A DNA stretch of 64,000 bases from positions 355,456-419,455 of the forward strand of contig NZ_CH672433.1 in the NCBI RefSeq assembly GCF_000153025.1, read 5' to 3'. The translations under genes and the position numbers were made by a program. Positions 37,666 through 47,273 of this stretch are shown piece by piece (within the stretch, counting starts at the first letter, position 1; the number at the start of each line of letters is the position of its first letter). The DNA is from Marinomonas sp. MED121. Its GTDB lineage: Bacteria > Pseudomonadota > Gammaproteobacteria > Pseudomonadales > Marinomonadaceae. The notes below the pieces were generated by a model. It worked only from the letters and a program-made list of their open reading frames with translations. It was not told the origin of the DNA and searched no databases.

Positions 37666-39456
37666 ATGACAACAACTAATGACATGATTACCAATAGGCA
37701 GAGTAGTCCTTTTTTGCTACCAAGATCACGAACCTTAAAGTGGTTCGCACCCGCTATTGAAAGTGTAACTGGGCTAAAAAACCTACATAAGCATTATTTA
37801 GATAGACCCACTAATGCCTCTACTGAAACGTTTTTAACTCATACATTAGATGCGCTCGGCATTCGTTATAAAACCCATAAACTTAGCCAAGACAATATTC
37901 CAGAATCAGGCCCTTTATTGATTGTTGCAAACCACCCATTAGGTGGAGTGGAAGGCGTCATACTCGCTAAAATTCTTTTAGAATACCGCTCTGATTTATT
38001 GGTAATGGCAAATCACTTTTTAAAACGCATTCCAGAGTTATCCTCCCTCTTTATTGGCGTTGATGTGTTCGAAGGTCAGGAAGCCATTAAAGCTAACCTA
38101 AAAGCAATCAAACAAGCACATAAACACCTAGAGAACCAAGGTGCATTATTAATATTTCCAGCGGGAGAAGTTTCAGTTTATGACAAGGAGACAAATCAGC
38201 TACAAGATAAAGAATGGAATCGGTTAGTCGGAAAGCTAGCTCAAAAACATAAGGCAAATTGCTTACCCATTTTCATTGGTGGTAAAAACTCAAAATCTTT
38301 TTATCTAGCGGGCAAACTTCATCCTCGTTTTAGAACACTTTTATTAGGTAGAGAGTTATTAAATAAAAAAGGCAAAGAGATTCCTATTACAGGTGGCAAT
38401 CTCATCCCTAGTGCAGAGTTTGCCAAGCTAAGTAATGCCGATGACATCACAAACTATTTACGTCTTAACACTTATTTAATTGAGCAAAGCACTAAAACAG
38501 AAGATGTGCCGCTTAATGTGCTTGATAACCCATTAGCAATAGAAGCTGATATTAACTCACAGATATTAAAGCAAGCGATTGAAGCGCTACCAAAAGACAG
38601 CCTATTGGTTGAGCAAAAACAATTTAGTGTCTTTATTAGTGATGCCGACAATATGGGACCTATACTGCAACAAATTGGTATCATGAGAGAACGTAACTTT
38701 CGTGTCGTGGGAGAAGGCACAGGCAAATCGGTTGATTTAGACGGTTTCGATCAAGACTACATGCACCTCTTTATTTGGGATAAAGAAGAAGAAGCCATCG
38801 CAGGCGCCTACCGCTTAGGTCTTGTTGACAAGATATTAGAAAAGAAATCGATCGAAGGCCTTTACAGCCGCACTCTCTTCGATTTTGATAACAATTTTCT
38901 TAAACTACAAGGAAAGTCGATCGAAATGGGTCGCTCTGTCATAGATGCACCCTACCAACGCAGTCTTTCAGCACTATTACTTTTATGGAAAGGCATAGGT
39001 ACTTTCGTTGCTCGTAACCCAAGCTACCAAACGCTATTTGGCCCTGTCAGCATCAGTGGTGAGTATCAAATTCTAACCCACCAGCTTATCGTTCAATGCT
39101 TAACGACCCACTATTATGATATTGAATCGGCCAAGCTTGTAAAAGCAACAAATCCGCTTACTTCAAGTAAAAAACCTTTTTGGTCATTAAGTTTATTAAG
39201 TGGTCTAGGTGATCTGCAACTCCTGTCTAACCTAGTAGCACGCCTTGAAAAAGGAAAAGGCTTACCCGTTTTAATTCGTCAATATCTCGCCTTAAAAGGA
39301 AGATTTGTTAGTTTTAATGTTGATCCAGACTTCAATCAAACGGTTGATGGTCTAATTCTAGTAAATTTACCGGATGTGCCACATCGTATGCTTGGTAAAT
39401 ACATGGGCAGTGAGCAAGCAAAAAGTTATTTATCCCATTATGAGAAAAGCGAGTAA
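37666..39456 (+). CDS. olsF: Bifunctional ornithine lipid synthase OlsF-type (acyltransferase + OlsB-like)
   Basis: A 596-aa fusion. The N-terminal half (about 20-270) is a lysophospholipid-type acyltransferase with NHPLGGVEG and IFPAGEVSVY. The C-terminal half (about 320-590) is an OlsB/hemolysin-like N-acyltransferase with EMGRSVIDAPYQR. In the characterised OlsF of Serratia, the C-terminal domain makes lyso-ornithine lipid and the N-terminal domain adds the second acyl group. Ornithine lipids replace phospholipids under phosphate limitation. The neighbours are dedA and an ATP-grasp gene. Confidence 0.82.
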   Translation: MTTTNDMITNRQSSPFLLPRSRTLKWFAPAIESVTGLKNLHKHYLDRPTNASTETFLTHTLDALGIRYKTHKLSQDNIPESGPLLIVANHPLGGVEGVILAKILLEYRSDLLVMANHFLKRIPELSSLFIGVDVFEGQEAIKANLKAIKQAHKHLENQGALLIFPAGEVSVYDKETNQLQDKEWNRLVGKLAQKHKANCLPIFIGGKNSKSFYLAGKLHPRFRTLLLGRELLNKKGKEIPITGGNLIPSAEFAKLSNADDITNYLRLNTYLIEQSTKTEDVPLNVLDNPLAIEADINSQILKQAIEALPKDSLLVEQKQFSVFISDADNMGPILQQIGIMRERNFRVVGEGTGKSVDLDGFDQDYMHLFIWDKEEEAIAGAYRLGLVDKILEKKSIEGLYSRTLFDFDNNFLKLQGKSIEMGRSVIDAPYQRSLSALLLLWKGIGTFVARNPSYQTLFGPVSISGEYQILTHQLIVQCLTTHYYDIESAKLVKATNPLTSSKKPFWSLSLLSGLGDLQLLSNLVARLEKGKGLPVLIRQYLALKGRFVSFNVDPDFNQTVDGLILVNLPDVPHRMLGKYMGSEQAKSYLSHYEKSE

Positions 39457-39461
39457 GTCAG

Positions 39462-39977
39462 ATGTTACCTATCATTAAAGGAAATCTAGAAAGCCTAAAA
39501 CAGGCAAAAGAAGTGGTAGAACGCTTATCTGATGCGGCTTATACACATGTACATCAACCTTATATGCAAAGCAGTATCGGCCAACATTTAAGACACATCA
39601 TAGATAATTACTTTGCTTTAATTCAAGGGTTAGAAAAGGGTCATATTGATTATAACTGGCGTCGTAGAGGTGCTCCTGTTGAGCACTCAAGAAACACAGC
39701 ACTTGCAGAAATAGATGAGCTGTACCAATGGCTTATCAACCTAAATGAATCAGATATTGAGCAAAAACTGAGCCTTGTTTCTGAAGTTTGCTTAGCAGAA
39801 ACACAATCAGATTTTGCAACATCAAATTTACACAGAGAACTCATTTTTGTGGCAAGTCATAGCATTCATCATATTGCCATTATTAGCATGAATATGCGCT
39901 TACAAGATATCGAAGTGCCAGCTCATTTTGGTCTTGCACCTGCCACTGCTACCTTTTTACGTCAACAAGATAATTAA
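39462..39977 (+). CDS. DinB-like four-helix metalloprotein
   Basis: A 171-aa protein with the DinB-superfamily layout: a His in GQHLRHIIDN near residue 44 and a paired His in VASHSIHHIAI near 135, which typically bind a divalent metal. It starts 5 bases after olsF ends. The specific function is not known; some relatives are thiol transferases. Confidence 0.65.
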   Translation: MLPIIKGNLESLKQAKEVVERLSDAAYTHVHQPYMQSSIGQHLRHIIDNYFALIQGLEKGHIDYNWRRRGAPVEHSRNTALAEIDELYQWLINLNESDIEQKLSLVSEVCLAETQSDFATSNLHRELIFVASHSIHHIAIISMNMRLQDIEVPAHFGLAPATATFLRQQDN

Positions 39978-39992
39978 CTCAGGAAATCATCA

Positions 39993-40730
39993 ATGTGCAC
40001 CCTAAGCTGGCTTAAAACAAACACAGGATTTGAAGTGTTTTTTAATCGTGATGAACAAAGAACACGATTAATTGCCTCATTGCCTGAATGTTATAAAACC
40101 ACCTCAGGAAACCAGTATATTATGCCAACGGACCTTAACTCCGGTGGCAGTTGGATAGGTGTGACAGACTCTGGCGTCGGTATCTGCCTATTAAATTTCT
40201 ATCAAGGTATCACCCCTAGCACAGAACTAATCAGCCGTGGATTGCTTGTAAAAGATCTTCTTGGTCTTAGCAAGGCAGACAAGGTACTCGATCATATAAA
40301 GCATTTAAACTGCCAACATTATGCGCCTTTTACCTTGGTGATATTTAACCCTGAACAACACCACCCAATCAGTTTTTGCTGGGATGGCGTTCAATTAACC
40401 GATTTGATTATTGAATCTCCTTATACCTCATCCGGTGTGGAGTTTCCTCAAGTATCCCAAGCAAGGCAAGAAACCTTTAGGCAATATTTTCAAGATAAAC
40501 AAGCCTGTATTGAACAATTGAAAGCTTACCATTCATCCCACTACCCAGAGAAATCCAAATGGTCGGTGTGCATGCATAGAGAAGATGCCTGCACAGTGAG
40601 CTTTAGCCATATGTCTATTCAAGAATTTAGCAGCAGCTTTCACTATATTGACGGCTCACCTTGTCAGAAGAGTGCCAAAACCGCTTCTATTAGCTTGAGT
40701 AGAAACAGTCTAATGTCAGAAACGGCATAA
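39993..40730 (+). CDS. NRDE family protein (TANGO2-like)
   Basis: Cytoplasmic protein of 245 aa in the NRDE/TANGO2 family. The N-terminal Cys2 (MCTLSW) and the FNRDEQR block are diagnostic and recall Ntn hydrolases. The function is not established; TANGO2 homologues are implicated in heme handling. It follows the DinB-like gene by 15 bases and is last in the plus-strand run before a terminator. Confidence 0.85.
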   Translation: MCTLSWLKTNTGFEVFFNRDEQRTRLIASLPECYKTTSGNQYIMPTDLNSGGSWIGVTDSGVGICLLNFYQGITPSTELISRGLLVKDLLGLSKADKVLDHIKHLNCQHYAPFTLVIFNPEQHHPISFCWDGVQLTDLIIESPYTSSGVEFPQVSQARQETFRQYFQDKQACIEQLKAYHSSHYPEKSKWSVCMHREDACTVSFSHMSIQEFSSSFHYIDGSPCQKSAKTASISLSRNSLMSETA

Positions 40731-40764
40731 ACAAAACGAGTCTGAGAGCATAAATAAAAGACAC

Positions 40765-40790
40765 AAAAAAAGGCCTAATGGCCTTTTTTA
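40765..40790. terminator. Bidirectional terminator between NRDE and OsmC genes
   Basis: Stem AAGGCC/GGCCTT with a TAAT loop, flanked by A run and T run, so it can terminate in both directions between convergent genes. Confidence 0.8.
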
Positions 40791-40823
40791 TTAGCTAGTA
40801 AGCCTGGGAATAAAGCGACTCAA

Positions 40824-41228
40824 TTAAGCCTCTTTAATCTCAAAGCTATGAACTATTTTCACACCACCTCTTTCAAGCATAAGAGAAGCAGAGCAATATT
40901 GTTCAGCAGATAATTTCACCGCTTTGGCTACAGCGGACTCTTTTAAGCCTCGACCTGTCACGATAAATTTAACGCGAATCTCAGTAAACACAGAAGGGAC
41001 TTCATCAGCCCTGTCAGCATCAATTTCAGCCACGCAAGAGATCACATCTTGGCGTGTTTTTTTAAGGATATTAACAACATCATAAGAGGTACAGCCACCC
41101 AGCCCCGCAAGCAATAGCTCCATTGGCCTTGAGCCTTTCTCTTGGCTGCCATCCATTTCAATCGTAAAACCCGAACCCGTTTTAGCGGTAAAATGTACGT
41201 CTTGATTCCACTCAACACTTGTTTTCAT
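40824..41228 (-). CDS. OsmC family protein (YhfA-like)
   Basis: OsmC/Ohr-fold protein, 134 aa. The two redox Cys are in LGGCTSYDVV (near 47) and SAEQYCSASLM (near 112). It resembles the YhfA subgroup rather than Ohr. It lies 3 bases after trpC and is probably co-transcribed with trpGDC. Confidence 0.85.
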   Translation of the reverse strand: MKTSVEWNQDVHFTAKTGSGFTIEMDGSQEKGSRPMELLLAGLGGCTSYDVVNILKKTRQDVISCVAEIDADRADEVPSVFTEIRVKFIVTGRGLKESAVAKAVKLSAEQYCSASLMLERGGVKIVHSFEIKEA

Positions 41229-41231
41229 TTT

Positions 41232-42047
41232 CTATCCTTCAAATAATTCTGCGAGTTTTGCACCTGGCTCATTTGCCTTCATAAAAGCTTCACCCACTAA
41301 AAAGGCATGAACATCTTTTTCTCTCATTACTTCAACGTCTTCACGGCTATGAATACCGCTTTCCGTCACAATAAAGCGATCCGCCGGAATATTAGGTAAT
41401 AAAGCAAACGTATTCTCTAAACTCAATTCAAAGGTATGTAAGTTACGATTATTAATACCTAATAACTCGGTCTTAGTGAACTCAAGCGCTAAATCTAACT
41501 CGGCCTGGTTGTGTACTTCAACTAGTACATCCATACCTAATTCACGAGCCAATTGGTCAAGCTCTCTTAACTTTTCACCCGATAAACACGCAGCAATCAA
41601 TAGAATGCAGTCCGCACCAATTGCTCTGGCCTCATACACTTGATATTCATCAACAATAAAATCTTTACGAATAACAGGTAGTGAACACGCATTTCTAGCT
41701 TCTTCTAAAAAGTCCTCATGACCTTGAAAAAAATCTCTATCAGTTAAAACAGATAAACACGCTGCGCCACCTTTCTCATAAGACTTCGCAATTTCAGCAG
41801 GGGTAAAAATCTCTCTTAATACCCCTTTGCTTGGCGACGCCTTTTTAATTTCAGCAATAACAGCCGCATCACCTTGCGCCACTTTTGCTTTTAAAGCAGC
41901 AGCAAAGCCTCTTGCGCGGTTATGAGAATTAGCCGCCGATACAGCTACCTTTAATTTATCCAAAGGCGTATGATTTTTACGCTCTTCAATCTCTTCATAC
42001 TTTCTAGCAACAATTTTCTTTAATATTGTCGGCGTTTCAATTTGCAT
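41232..42047 (-). CDS. trpC: Indole-3-glycerol-phosphate synthase
   Basis: Fourth step of tryptophan synthesis. It has 271 aa from the ATG at 42047; the GTG at 42056 sits only 3 bases after the AGGA, too close for initiation. The TIM barrel shows [39 protein letters not shown] and [11 protein letters not shown]. It is a stand-alone TrpC without a TrpF fusion. trpF is not in this window. Confidence 0.95.
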   Translation of the reverse strand: MQIETPTILKKIVARKYEEIEERKNHTPLDKLKVAVSAANSHNRARGFAAALKAKVAQGDAAVIAEIKKASPSKGVLREIFTPAEIAKSYEKGGAACLSVLTDRDFFQGHEDFLEEARNACSLPVIRKDFIVDEYQVYEARAIGADCILLIAACLSGEKLRELDQLARELGMDVLVEVHNQAELDLALEFTKTELLGINNRNLHTFELSLENTFALLPNIPADRFIVTESGIHSREDVEVMREKDVHAFLVGEAFMKANEPGAKLAELFEG

Positions 42048-42068
42048 ATTAACCACAATTCCTAAAAT

Positions 42069-43103
42069 TTAGTTATCTAGATAGCATTGCGTAAATGCAG
42101 CTAGTTCAGTTAGTTTTACACGCGCTAAGCCACCACCAATCACATCTTCTGCAATAGCGACACCTTCAACCAGATCATCCGCGATACCTGCAACATAAAT
42201 GGCTGCACCCGCATTTAACGCTACAATATCTCGAGCAGGGTTAACCACCCCTTTCCCTTCTAATGCATTCGTCACTAATTCAAGACTTTGCTCAACATTC
42301 TCAGCCTGTAAAGGCGCAATAGACTGGGTCTCAATGTTAAAGTCTTCAGGCTGGATACTGTATTCACGAATTTCATTATTCTTAAGTTCAGCTACATAAG
42401 TCGGTGCCGCTAAACTGATTTCATCCAGACCATCTTCAGAATGAACAACCATCACATGCACACTGCCTAGACGCTGAAGTACTTCCGCCATAGGTCGTAC
42501 CCATTTTTTATCAAACACGCCCATGACTTGGCGTTTGGTGCCCGCTGGGTTTGTTAATGGTCCAAGTAAGTTGAAAATAGTACGCACAGCCATTTCTTTA
42601 CGCGGCACAATCGCATGCTTCATTGCAGAATGATGGTTAGGCGCAAACATAAAGCCTAAACCCACTTCTTCCACACAGGTTTTAACTTGATCGGATGAAA
42701 GCGCTAAATTAACACCCGCTTTTTCAAGTAAATCAGCACTGCCTGATTTTGATGAAACCGAGCGGTTACCGTGTTTTGCCACCTTGCCACCAGCAGCAGC
42801 AACCACAAATGAGGATGCCGTCGAGACATTAAACAACTTGCCGCCGTCGCCACCCGTTCCACAGGTATCGATAATATTATCAACATTTGATAATTCAACT
42901 TTAGAAGACAATTCACGCATAACACTGGCAGCGGCAGCAATCTCGGCAACCGTTTCACCTTTCATGCGCAGACCAACCAAAAAGCCACCAATTTGAGAAG
43001 GTGTCGCTTCTCCAGTCATAATTGCATGCATGACTTCATGCATTTCTTCTGCACTTAAATGCTGCTGCTCGATGACAGTGGCAATGGCGCTTTGAATATC
43101 CAT
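42069..43103 (-). CDS. trpD: Anthranilate phosphoribosyltransferase
   Basis: Transfers phosphoribosyl from PRPP to anthranilate. It has 344 aa with the GTGGDGGKLFNVST and KHGNRSVSSKSGSADLLE motifs and FAPNHHSAMKH, all typical. It is encoded separately from trpG, 8 bases downstream. Confidence 0.96.
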   Translation of the reverse strand: MDIQSAIATVIEQQHLSAEEMHEVMHAIMTGEATPSQIGGFLVGLRMKGETVAEIAAAASVMRELSSKVELSNVDNIIDTCGTGGDGGKLFNVSTASSFVVAAAGGKVAKHGNRSVSSKSGSADLLEKAGVNLALSSDQVKTCVEEVGLGFMFAPNHHSAMKHAIVPRKEMAVRTIFNLLGPLTNPAGTKRQVMGVFDKKWVRPMAEVLQRLGSVHVMVVHSEDGLDEISLAAPTYVAELKNNEIREYSIQPEDFNIETQSIAPLQAENVEQSLELVTNALEGKGVVNPARDIVALNAGAAIYVAGIADDLVEGVAIAEDVIGGGLARVKLTELAAFTQCYLDN

Positions 43104-43111
43104 TATGTCTC

Positions 43112-43690
43112 CTATCGCTTTAAAAAGTTAGCAAGCAGGTCATGACCTGCTTCCGTTAATATTGATTCTGGGTGAAACTGCACCCCTTCGATCGGAAGGG
43201 TTTTATGTCTAAGTCCCATAATTTCATCTAACGCCCCCTCGCTATCTTGAGTCCAAGCGGTCACTTCTAAACACGCCGGTAAAGATGCTTGCTCCACGAC
43301 TAAAGAGTGGTAACGCGTAACGAGCTGAGGGTTGGGTAATGATTGAAACAGTGATGCATCTGTGTGATGAACAGAAGATGTTTTACCATGCATTACTTGT
43401 TTGGCACGGACTACTTTACCACCAAACACCTGGCCAATGCTCTGATGTCCTAAACAAATCCCTAAAATGGGAATTTTACCAGCAAAATATTCAATTGCAG
43501 CTAAGGAAACACCGGCTTCATTAGGCGTACAAGGCCCAGGAGAAATCACTAAATGGCTCGGCTTTAATGCCTCAATCTCATTCAAAGTAATTTCATCATT
43601 ACGATAGACTTCTACCTTCGCACCAAGCTCCCTAAAATACTGAACAAGGTTATACGTAAAGGAATCATAGTTATCGATCATTAATAGCAT
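43112..43690 (-). CDS. trpG: Anthranilate synthase glutamine amidotransferase subunit
   Basis: Class I glutamine amidotransferase of 192 aa from the ATG at 43690, giving the standard [16 protein letters not shown] start; an upstream start eight codons away is rejected. The nucleophile is Cys in [11 protein letters not shown], and the catalytic His/Glu pair is in GVQFHPESI. trpE, its usual partner, is not next to it here. Confidence 0.94.
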   Translation of the reverse strand: MLLMIDNYDSFTYNLVQYFRELGAKVEVYRNDEITLNEIEALKPSHLVISPGPCTPNEAGVSLAAIEYFAGKIPILGICLGHQSIGQVFGGKVVRAKQVMHGKTSSVHHTDASLFQSLPNPQLVTRYHSLVVEQASLPACLEVTAWTQDSEGALDEIMGLRHKTLPIEGVQFHPESILTEAGHDLLANFLKR

Positions 43691-44171
43691 AGATAGATCA
43701 AGTCCTTGAAACAAAGGCGTTACTAAAATAAAACGTTTGAGTTACCCCAATTATTACCCTTTCAAACACTTGAACACAGATAATTAACGACGTACTGGCG
43801 CGGATTTTATCTTATTTAACGAGCGAACTCTAACACTAGATTTGTATTTCAATATAGCTGCTAAGACTAAAATTCACGCCTTCTTTTAAAACGACATTCA
43901 TTTATCAAAAATTCCAGAAAGCCTGTATAGCTTGTCTGTCTGTAACTTAAGTTCTGCTAAAGCCCTTTCTCAAAGTTTGGAGCTGCAAGCACTCCATTTT
44001 AAAGGACATCCCTCTGTAAATTCATATCTAAGAAAGCTCAAAAAGTGGACGCTAAAGAAATAATGATTAAAGCCACTAAATTATTCGATAACCCCCATCT
44101 ATTTTTTCCGTTTTACAGCCCCTCTTACTCCGAGGATATTGAACAGAGTTCATTCATTTTGGAGCAGTTTA
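43691..44171. other. 481-base intergenic region between trpG and the SMR gene
   Basis: Divergent promoter region with no coding frame I can support. It is AT-rich. I looked for a trp attenuator leader peptide and a guanidine-type riboswitch before the SMR gene and saw neither. Confidence 0.5.
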
Positions 44172-44534
44172 ATGTCTGGTTGGACACTTTTAATAATCGG
44201 TATTGCTTTTGAGGTTGCAGGCTCATTATGTCTAAAGTTATCTCATGGCTTTCAAAACTTTGTGCCTACCATATTTTGTTTTTTCTTTTTTGCACTTGCC
44301 TTGAGCATGATAAACCTGAGCGTTAAAACCCTAGAGATTAGCATTGCCTATGCCGTCTGGTCGGGCGCTGGCATCGTTATCATTACGTTTATTGGCACTA
44401 TTTGGTTTGCAGAGCAGTTCTCATTGGCAAAGTTTGCCTTCATTTCATTGATATTAATTGGGGTGTTTGGCCTTCACCAAGTTAGCACCAAGACAGTTAA
44501 AGCGGAGTCGGATCATGTCCATTCTATTAAATAA
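44172..44534 (+). CDS. SMR-family small multidrug/guanidinium-type efflux protein
   Basis: Four-helix inner-membrane transporter of 120 aa, chosen from the ATG at 44172, which has GGAG seven bases upstream; the TTG at 44139 is rejected. The membrane Glu in AFEVAGSLCLKLS and the YAVWSGAGIV motif match the family. It may export a cationic amine. It overlaps the downstream dehydrogenase start by 20 bases and so opens the catabolic operon. Confidence 0.85.
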   Translation: MSGWTLLIIGIAFEVAGSLCLKLSHGFQNFVPTIFCFFFFALALSMINLSVKTLEISIAYAVWSGAGIVIITFIGTIWFAEQFSLAKFAFISLILIGVFGLHQVSTKTVKAESDHVHSIK

Positions 44535-45468
44535 TCATGGTTATGATGACTCTTCATGGTTTCAAGAGTTATCTAGACACTTTCCTAAAAAGCTCATTCA
44601 TATCTACAAAAAAACCAAAGATATAGATTTGATTCGAGATGACATTAAATATGCTGTGATTTGGAACCATCCCGTAGAGGACCTTTTAAATTACAAAAAC
44701 CTAAAAGGAATACTGCTTTTAGGCGCTGGCACTGAACACATTGACGCAGCCAGTATCGTTCCGGATGTACCGATTATCCGCTTAGTCGATCCAGAAGTTT
44801 TAAAAGATATGGGACGCTACACCCTTTATTGGGTTATGAATCAACATCGTCAATATGATACTTATCGTCAGCAACAATTAGAGCAACATTGGCAACGCCA
44901 TAACTCTCCTCAACCAACGGACTTTAATATTACGATACTTGGGTTAGGGGCAGTAGGAGAAGAAGTTGCAAATCGATTACATATCAATGGTTTTAATGTC
45001 AGTGGTTGGGATATTTTCCCAAAAAAAATAACAGGCATTTCATGTTTTTTTGAACACAGACAATTGAAAACAGCGTTAAAAAAAGCAGATATTTTAGTAA
45101 ATTGTTTACCACTTAATACATCAACACATAAGTTTATTAATAAAGAACTTATCAATTTACTACCTCACGGCACAATGCTCATCAATATCAGTCGTGGCGA
45201 CATTATTGATGATAACGCCTTAATTGAAGCGCTTGATTCTGAGCACCTTAGCCATGCTGTATTAGACACATTTAGCGTGGAGCCGTTACCTAAAGATTCA
45301 CCCTATTGGCACCACCATAAAGTCACAATTACGCCCCATATATCCGGTGCAACTTACGCTCGCTCAGCCGCAAAACTTATCGCAAGCAACATTCAGCGCA
45401 TTGAAAATGGCGAACACGCTTTTCCTTTGCACCAGCATCCTTCTCGAACTCACCAATTAACCGGGTAG
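44515..45468 (+). CDS. D-isomer-specific 2-hydroxyacid dehydrogenase (GhrA-like)
   Basis: NAD(P)-dependent oxidoreductase of 317 aa from the ATG at 44515. The Rossmann motif is GLGAVG near residue 145; the catalytic Arg is in NISRGDII, Glu in DTFSVEPL, and His in TITPHISGAT. The overall layout resembles GhrA-type glyoxylate/hydroxypyruvate reductases. Its true keto-acid substrate probably belongs to the pathway of this operon. It overlaps the SMR gene. Confidence 0.85.
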   Translation: MSILLNNHGYDDSSWFQELSRHFPKKLIHIYKKTKDIDLIRDDIKYAVIWNHPVEDLLNYKNLKGILLLGAGTEHIDAASIVPDVPIIRLVDPEVLKDMGRYTLYWVMNQHRQYDTYRQQQLEQHWQRHNSPQPTDFNITILGLGAVGEEVANRLHINGFNVSGWDIFPKKITGISCFFEHRQLKTALKKADILVNCLPLNTSTHKFINKELINLLPHGTMLINISRGDIIDDNALIEALDSEHLSHAVLDTFSVEPLPKDSPYWHHHKVTITPHISGATYARSAAKLIASNIQRIENGEHAFPLHQHPSRTHQLTG

Positions 45469-45505
45469 GTTCTAGATCATATAGTCACAATGGCAGGAGA
45501 CAACC

Positions 45506-46255
45506 ATGACAATCACAGCCCAAGAACTCTCACTTGAGAAACAGCAAGAGCAAGTTCGTATTGACCTAGCAGCCATGTTTCGCCTTACCAATATGTTTGG
45601 TTGGGACGACACCATTTGGAATCATATAACAGCCAGAGTTCCAGGTTCGGATCATCACTTTTATATGCATAGATTTGGCCTTAATTACGAAGAAGTAGCA
45701 GCATCGAACCTAATCAAAGTAGACGAAGAAGGCCGCGTCTTAGAAGGGCCAAGTGATGTAAATACGGCAGGTTTTATCATTCATGGAGCAATTCATCTGA
45801 GTGATAGCCACCGCAATAACAAGTTTGTATTTCACGCTCATCCAAAGTCCTGTACAGCAGCCACCGCTTTTAAAGAGCTGCCATTTTTAGTTCAAGACTC
45901 ATCAATGCTTTACGGGAAGGTAGGATTCCACGATTGGGAAGGCTTATCTGTTGATCCTGATGAACGTCATCGTATTGCAGAAAATATGGGAGATAACAGC
46001 TGCCTAATTATGCGAAACCATGGTTTCTTGACCGTTGGTGAAACAGCAGGCGAATGCTTTATGAACATGTACTACTTGATTCGTACCTGTGAAGTTGCCT
46101 TACAAGCAACAGCCTCTGGATACGAACTTGAACATGGTGACCCTGAACTATGGAAACTAGCATCCAAGCAATACGAAGCCTTTTCACCCGGTCTATATGA
46201 GTGGCCAGGTCTATTACGTAAGTGTGATCGGCTTGATCCTTCTTACAAATTCTAA
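45506..46255 (+). CDS. Class II aldolase/adducin family protein
   Basis: Zn-dependent aldolase-fold protein of 249 aa. The metal ligands are expected in FVFHAHPKSCTAA (H-x-H) and in MRNHGFLTVG. An AGGAGA ribosome site precedes the start. Family members cleave or decarboxylate phosphorylated sugars or hydroxy-keto acids. It lies between the 2-hydroxyacid dehydrogenase and the beta-hydroxyacid dehydrogenase, which suggests a shared pathway. Confidence 0.85.
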   Translation: MTITAQELSLEKQQEQVRIDLAAMFRLTNMFGWDDTIWNHITARVPGSDHHFYMHRFGLNYEEVAASNLIKVDEEGRVLEGPSDVNTAGFIIHGAIHLSDSHRNNKFVFHAHPKSCTAATAFKELPFLVQDSSMLYGKVGFHDWEGLSVDPDERHRIAENMGDNSCLIMRNHGFLTVGETAGECFMNMYYLIRTCEVALQATASGYELEHGDPELWKLASKQYEAFSPGLYEWPGLLRKCDRLDPSYKF

Positions 46256-46278
46256 CCCTAGTGATAGGAGACAGACTC

Positions 46279-47172
46279 ATGAAAATTGGTTTTATTGGTC
46301 TAGGTAATATGGGATCAGGCATGGCTGCAAACCTGCTTGAGTACTGTAAGGCAAATCATAACGAGTTACTTGTATTAGACCTTAATCAAGAAGTGGTTAG
46401 CCAATTTGTTGATAAAGGGGCTAGAAAAGCAGACTCAGTTAAACATGTCGCGCAAGAATGTGACGTTATTTTCACTTCATTGCCTAGCTCTGTTCAGGTA
46501 AACCATATTGCATTTGGTGAAGAAGGTATCTTAGAAAACGCCCAAGCTGGAGCCACTTGGTTCGAAACCAGTACTAACGAGCTATCTGAATGGGAGAAAG
46601 TCAAAGCCATTGCGCCTTCACATTTGTCTTTAATTGATGCCCCCGTCACAGGCGGCGCTGAAGGAGCGGCAGCAGGGACTCTCACCATGCTATTAGGTAT
46701 TGATGAGCAAATACTCACTAAATTTACCTCCATGCTAAATGCATTCACAAAAAATGCGATACGTATGGGGCCTTCTGGCGCGGGTTACGTGACCAAGCTT
46801 GCTCAGCTTCACCTGAATTACTTGGTTGCCCAAGGCATAGGTGAAGCCTTAATGATGGGAGCAAAGGCTGAATTGAACCTTGATGTACTACACAAGATTT
46901 TGCAAAACAGCTGCGCTCAAAGCTACGTCGTAGATAGTTATATTCCTAAAGTACTAGATGGCAGTTATGACCAATCTTTTGCATTAGGCTTAGCAACAAA
47001 AGACATGCGCTTGATTACTGAACTGGGCAGCCACTTAGGCATAGATATGCAACTAGGCAATCAGGTCTATCACACCTATCAAGAGGCCACTGAAAAATAC
47101 GGTCCAGAAGTACCCCATTTAAGTGTGCTTAAACTCATAGAAGAACAAACAGGCCAATTACTCCGTAGTTAG
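46279..47172 (+). CDS. Beta-hydroxyacid dehydrogenase (HIBADH-like) lacking the conserved active-site Asn
   Basis: NAD-dependent dehydrogenase of 297 aa from the ATG at 46279 with AGGAG eight bases upstream. It has GLGNMG at residues 7-12, the substrate loop DAPVTGGAEGAAAGTL near 120-134 and catalytic Lys173. Four residues later the family has Asn; here it is Leu177 (KLAQLHLN instead of KxxNN). The other motifs are intact, so the substrate may be unusual. It follows the aldolase by 23 bases. Confidence 0.82.
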   Translation: MKIGFIGLGNMGSGMAANLLEYCKANHNELLVLDLNQEVVSQFVDKGARKADSVKHVAQECDVIFTSLPSSVQVNHIAFGEEGILENAQAGATWFETSTNELSEWEKVKAIAPSHLSLIDAPVTGGAEGAAAGTLTMLLGIDEQILTKFTSMLNAFTKNAIRMGPSGAGYVTKLAQLHLNYLVAQGIGEALMMGAKAELNLDVLHKILQNSCAQSYVVDSYIPKVLDGSYDQSFALGLATKDMRLITELGSHLGIDMQLGNQVYHTYQEATEKYGPEVPHLSVLKLIEEQTGQLLRS

Positions 47173-47202
47173 TTTGTATTCACTTACTCGCAAGAATAAA
47201 AA

Positions 47203-47226
47203 CTATGCCATGCATGGCAGGCATAG
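47203..47226. repeat. Palindrome upstream of the BCCT gene
   Basis: TGCCATGCATGGCA (47206-47219) is a perfect 14-base palindrome. It is nested in a longer inverted repeat CTATGCC/GGCATAG (47203-47226). It lies about 50 bases before the BCCT start and could be an operator or an RNA hairpin within the operon. Confidence 0.7.
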
Positions 47227-47273
47227 CGAAACCTTAATACTAAAAAACAATAACACGATCGAGGGTTCTTATA

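Noticed and set aside
44000..44171. Guanidine riboswitch ahead of the SMR gene
   Set aside because: The conserved sequence blocks of the known guanidine riboswitch classes are not apparent in the leader.
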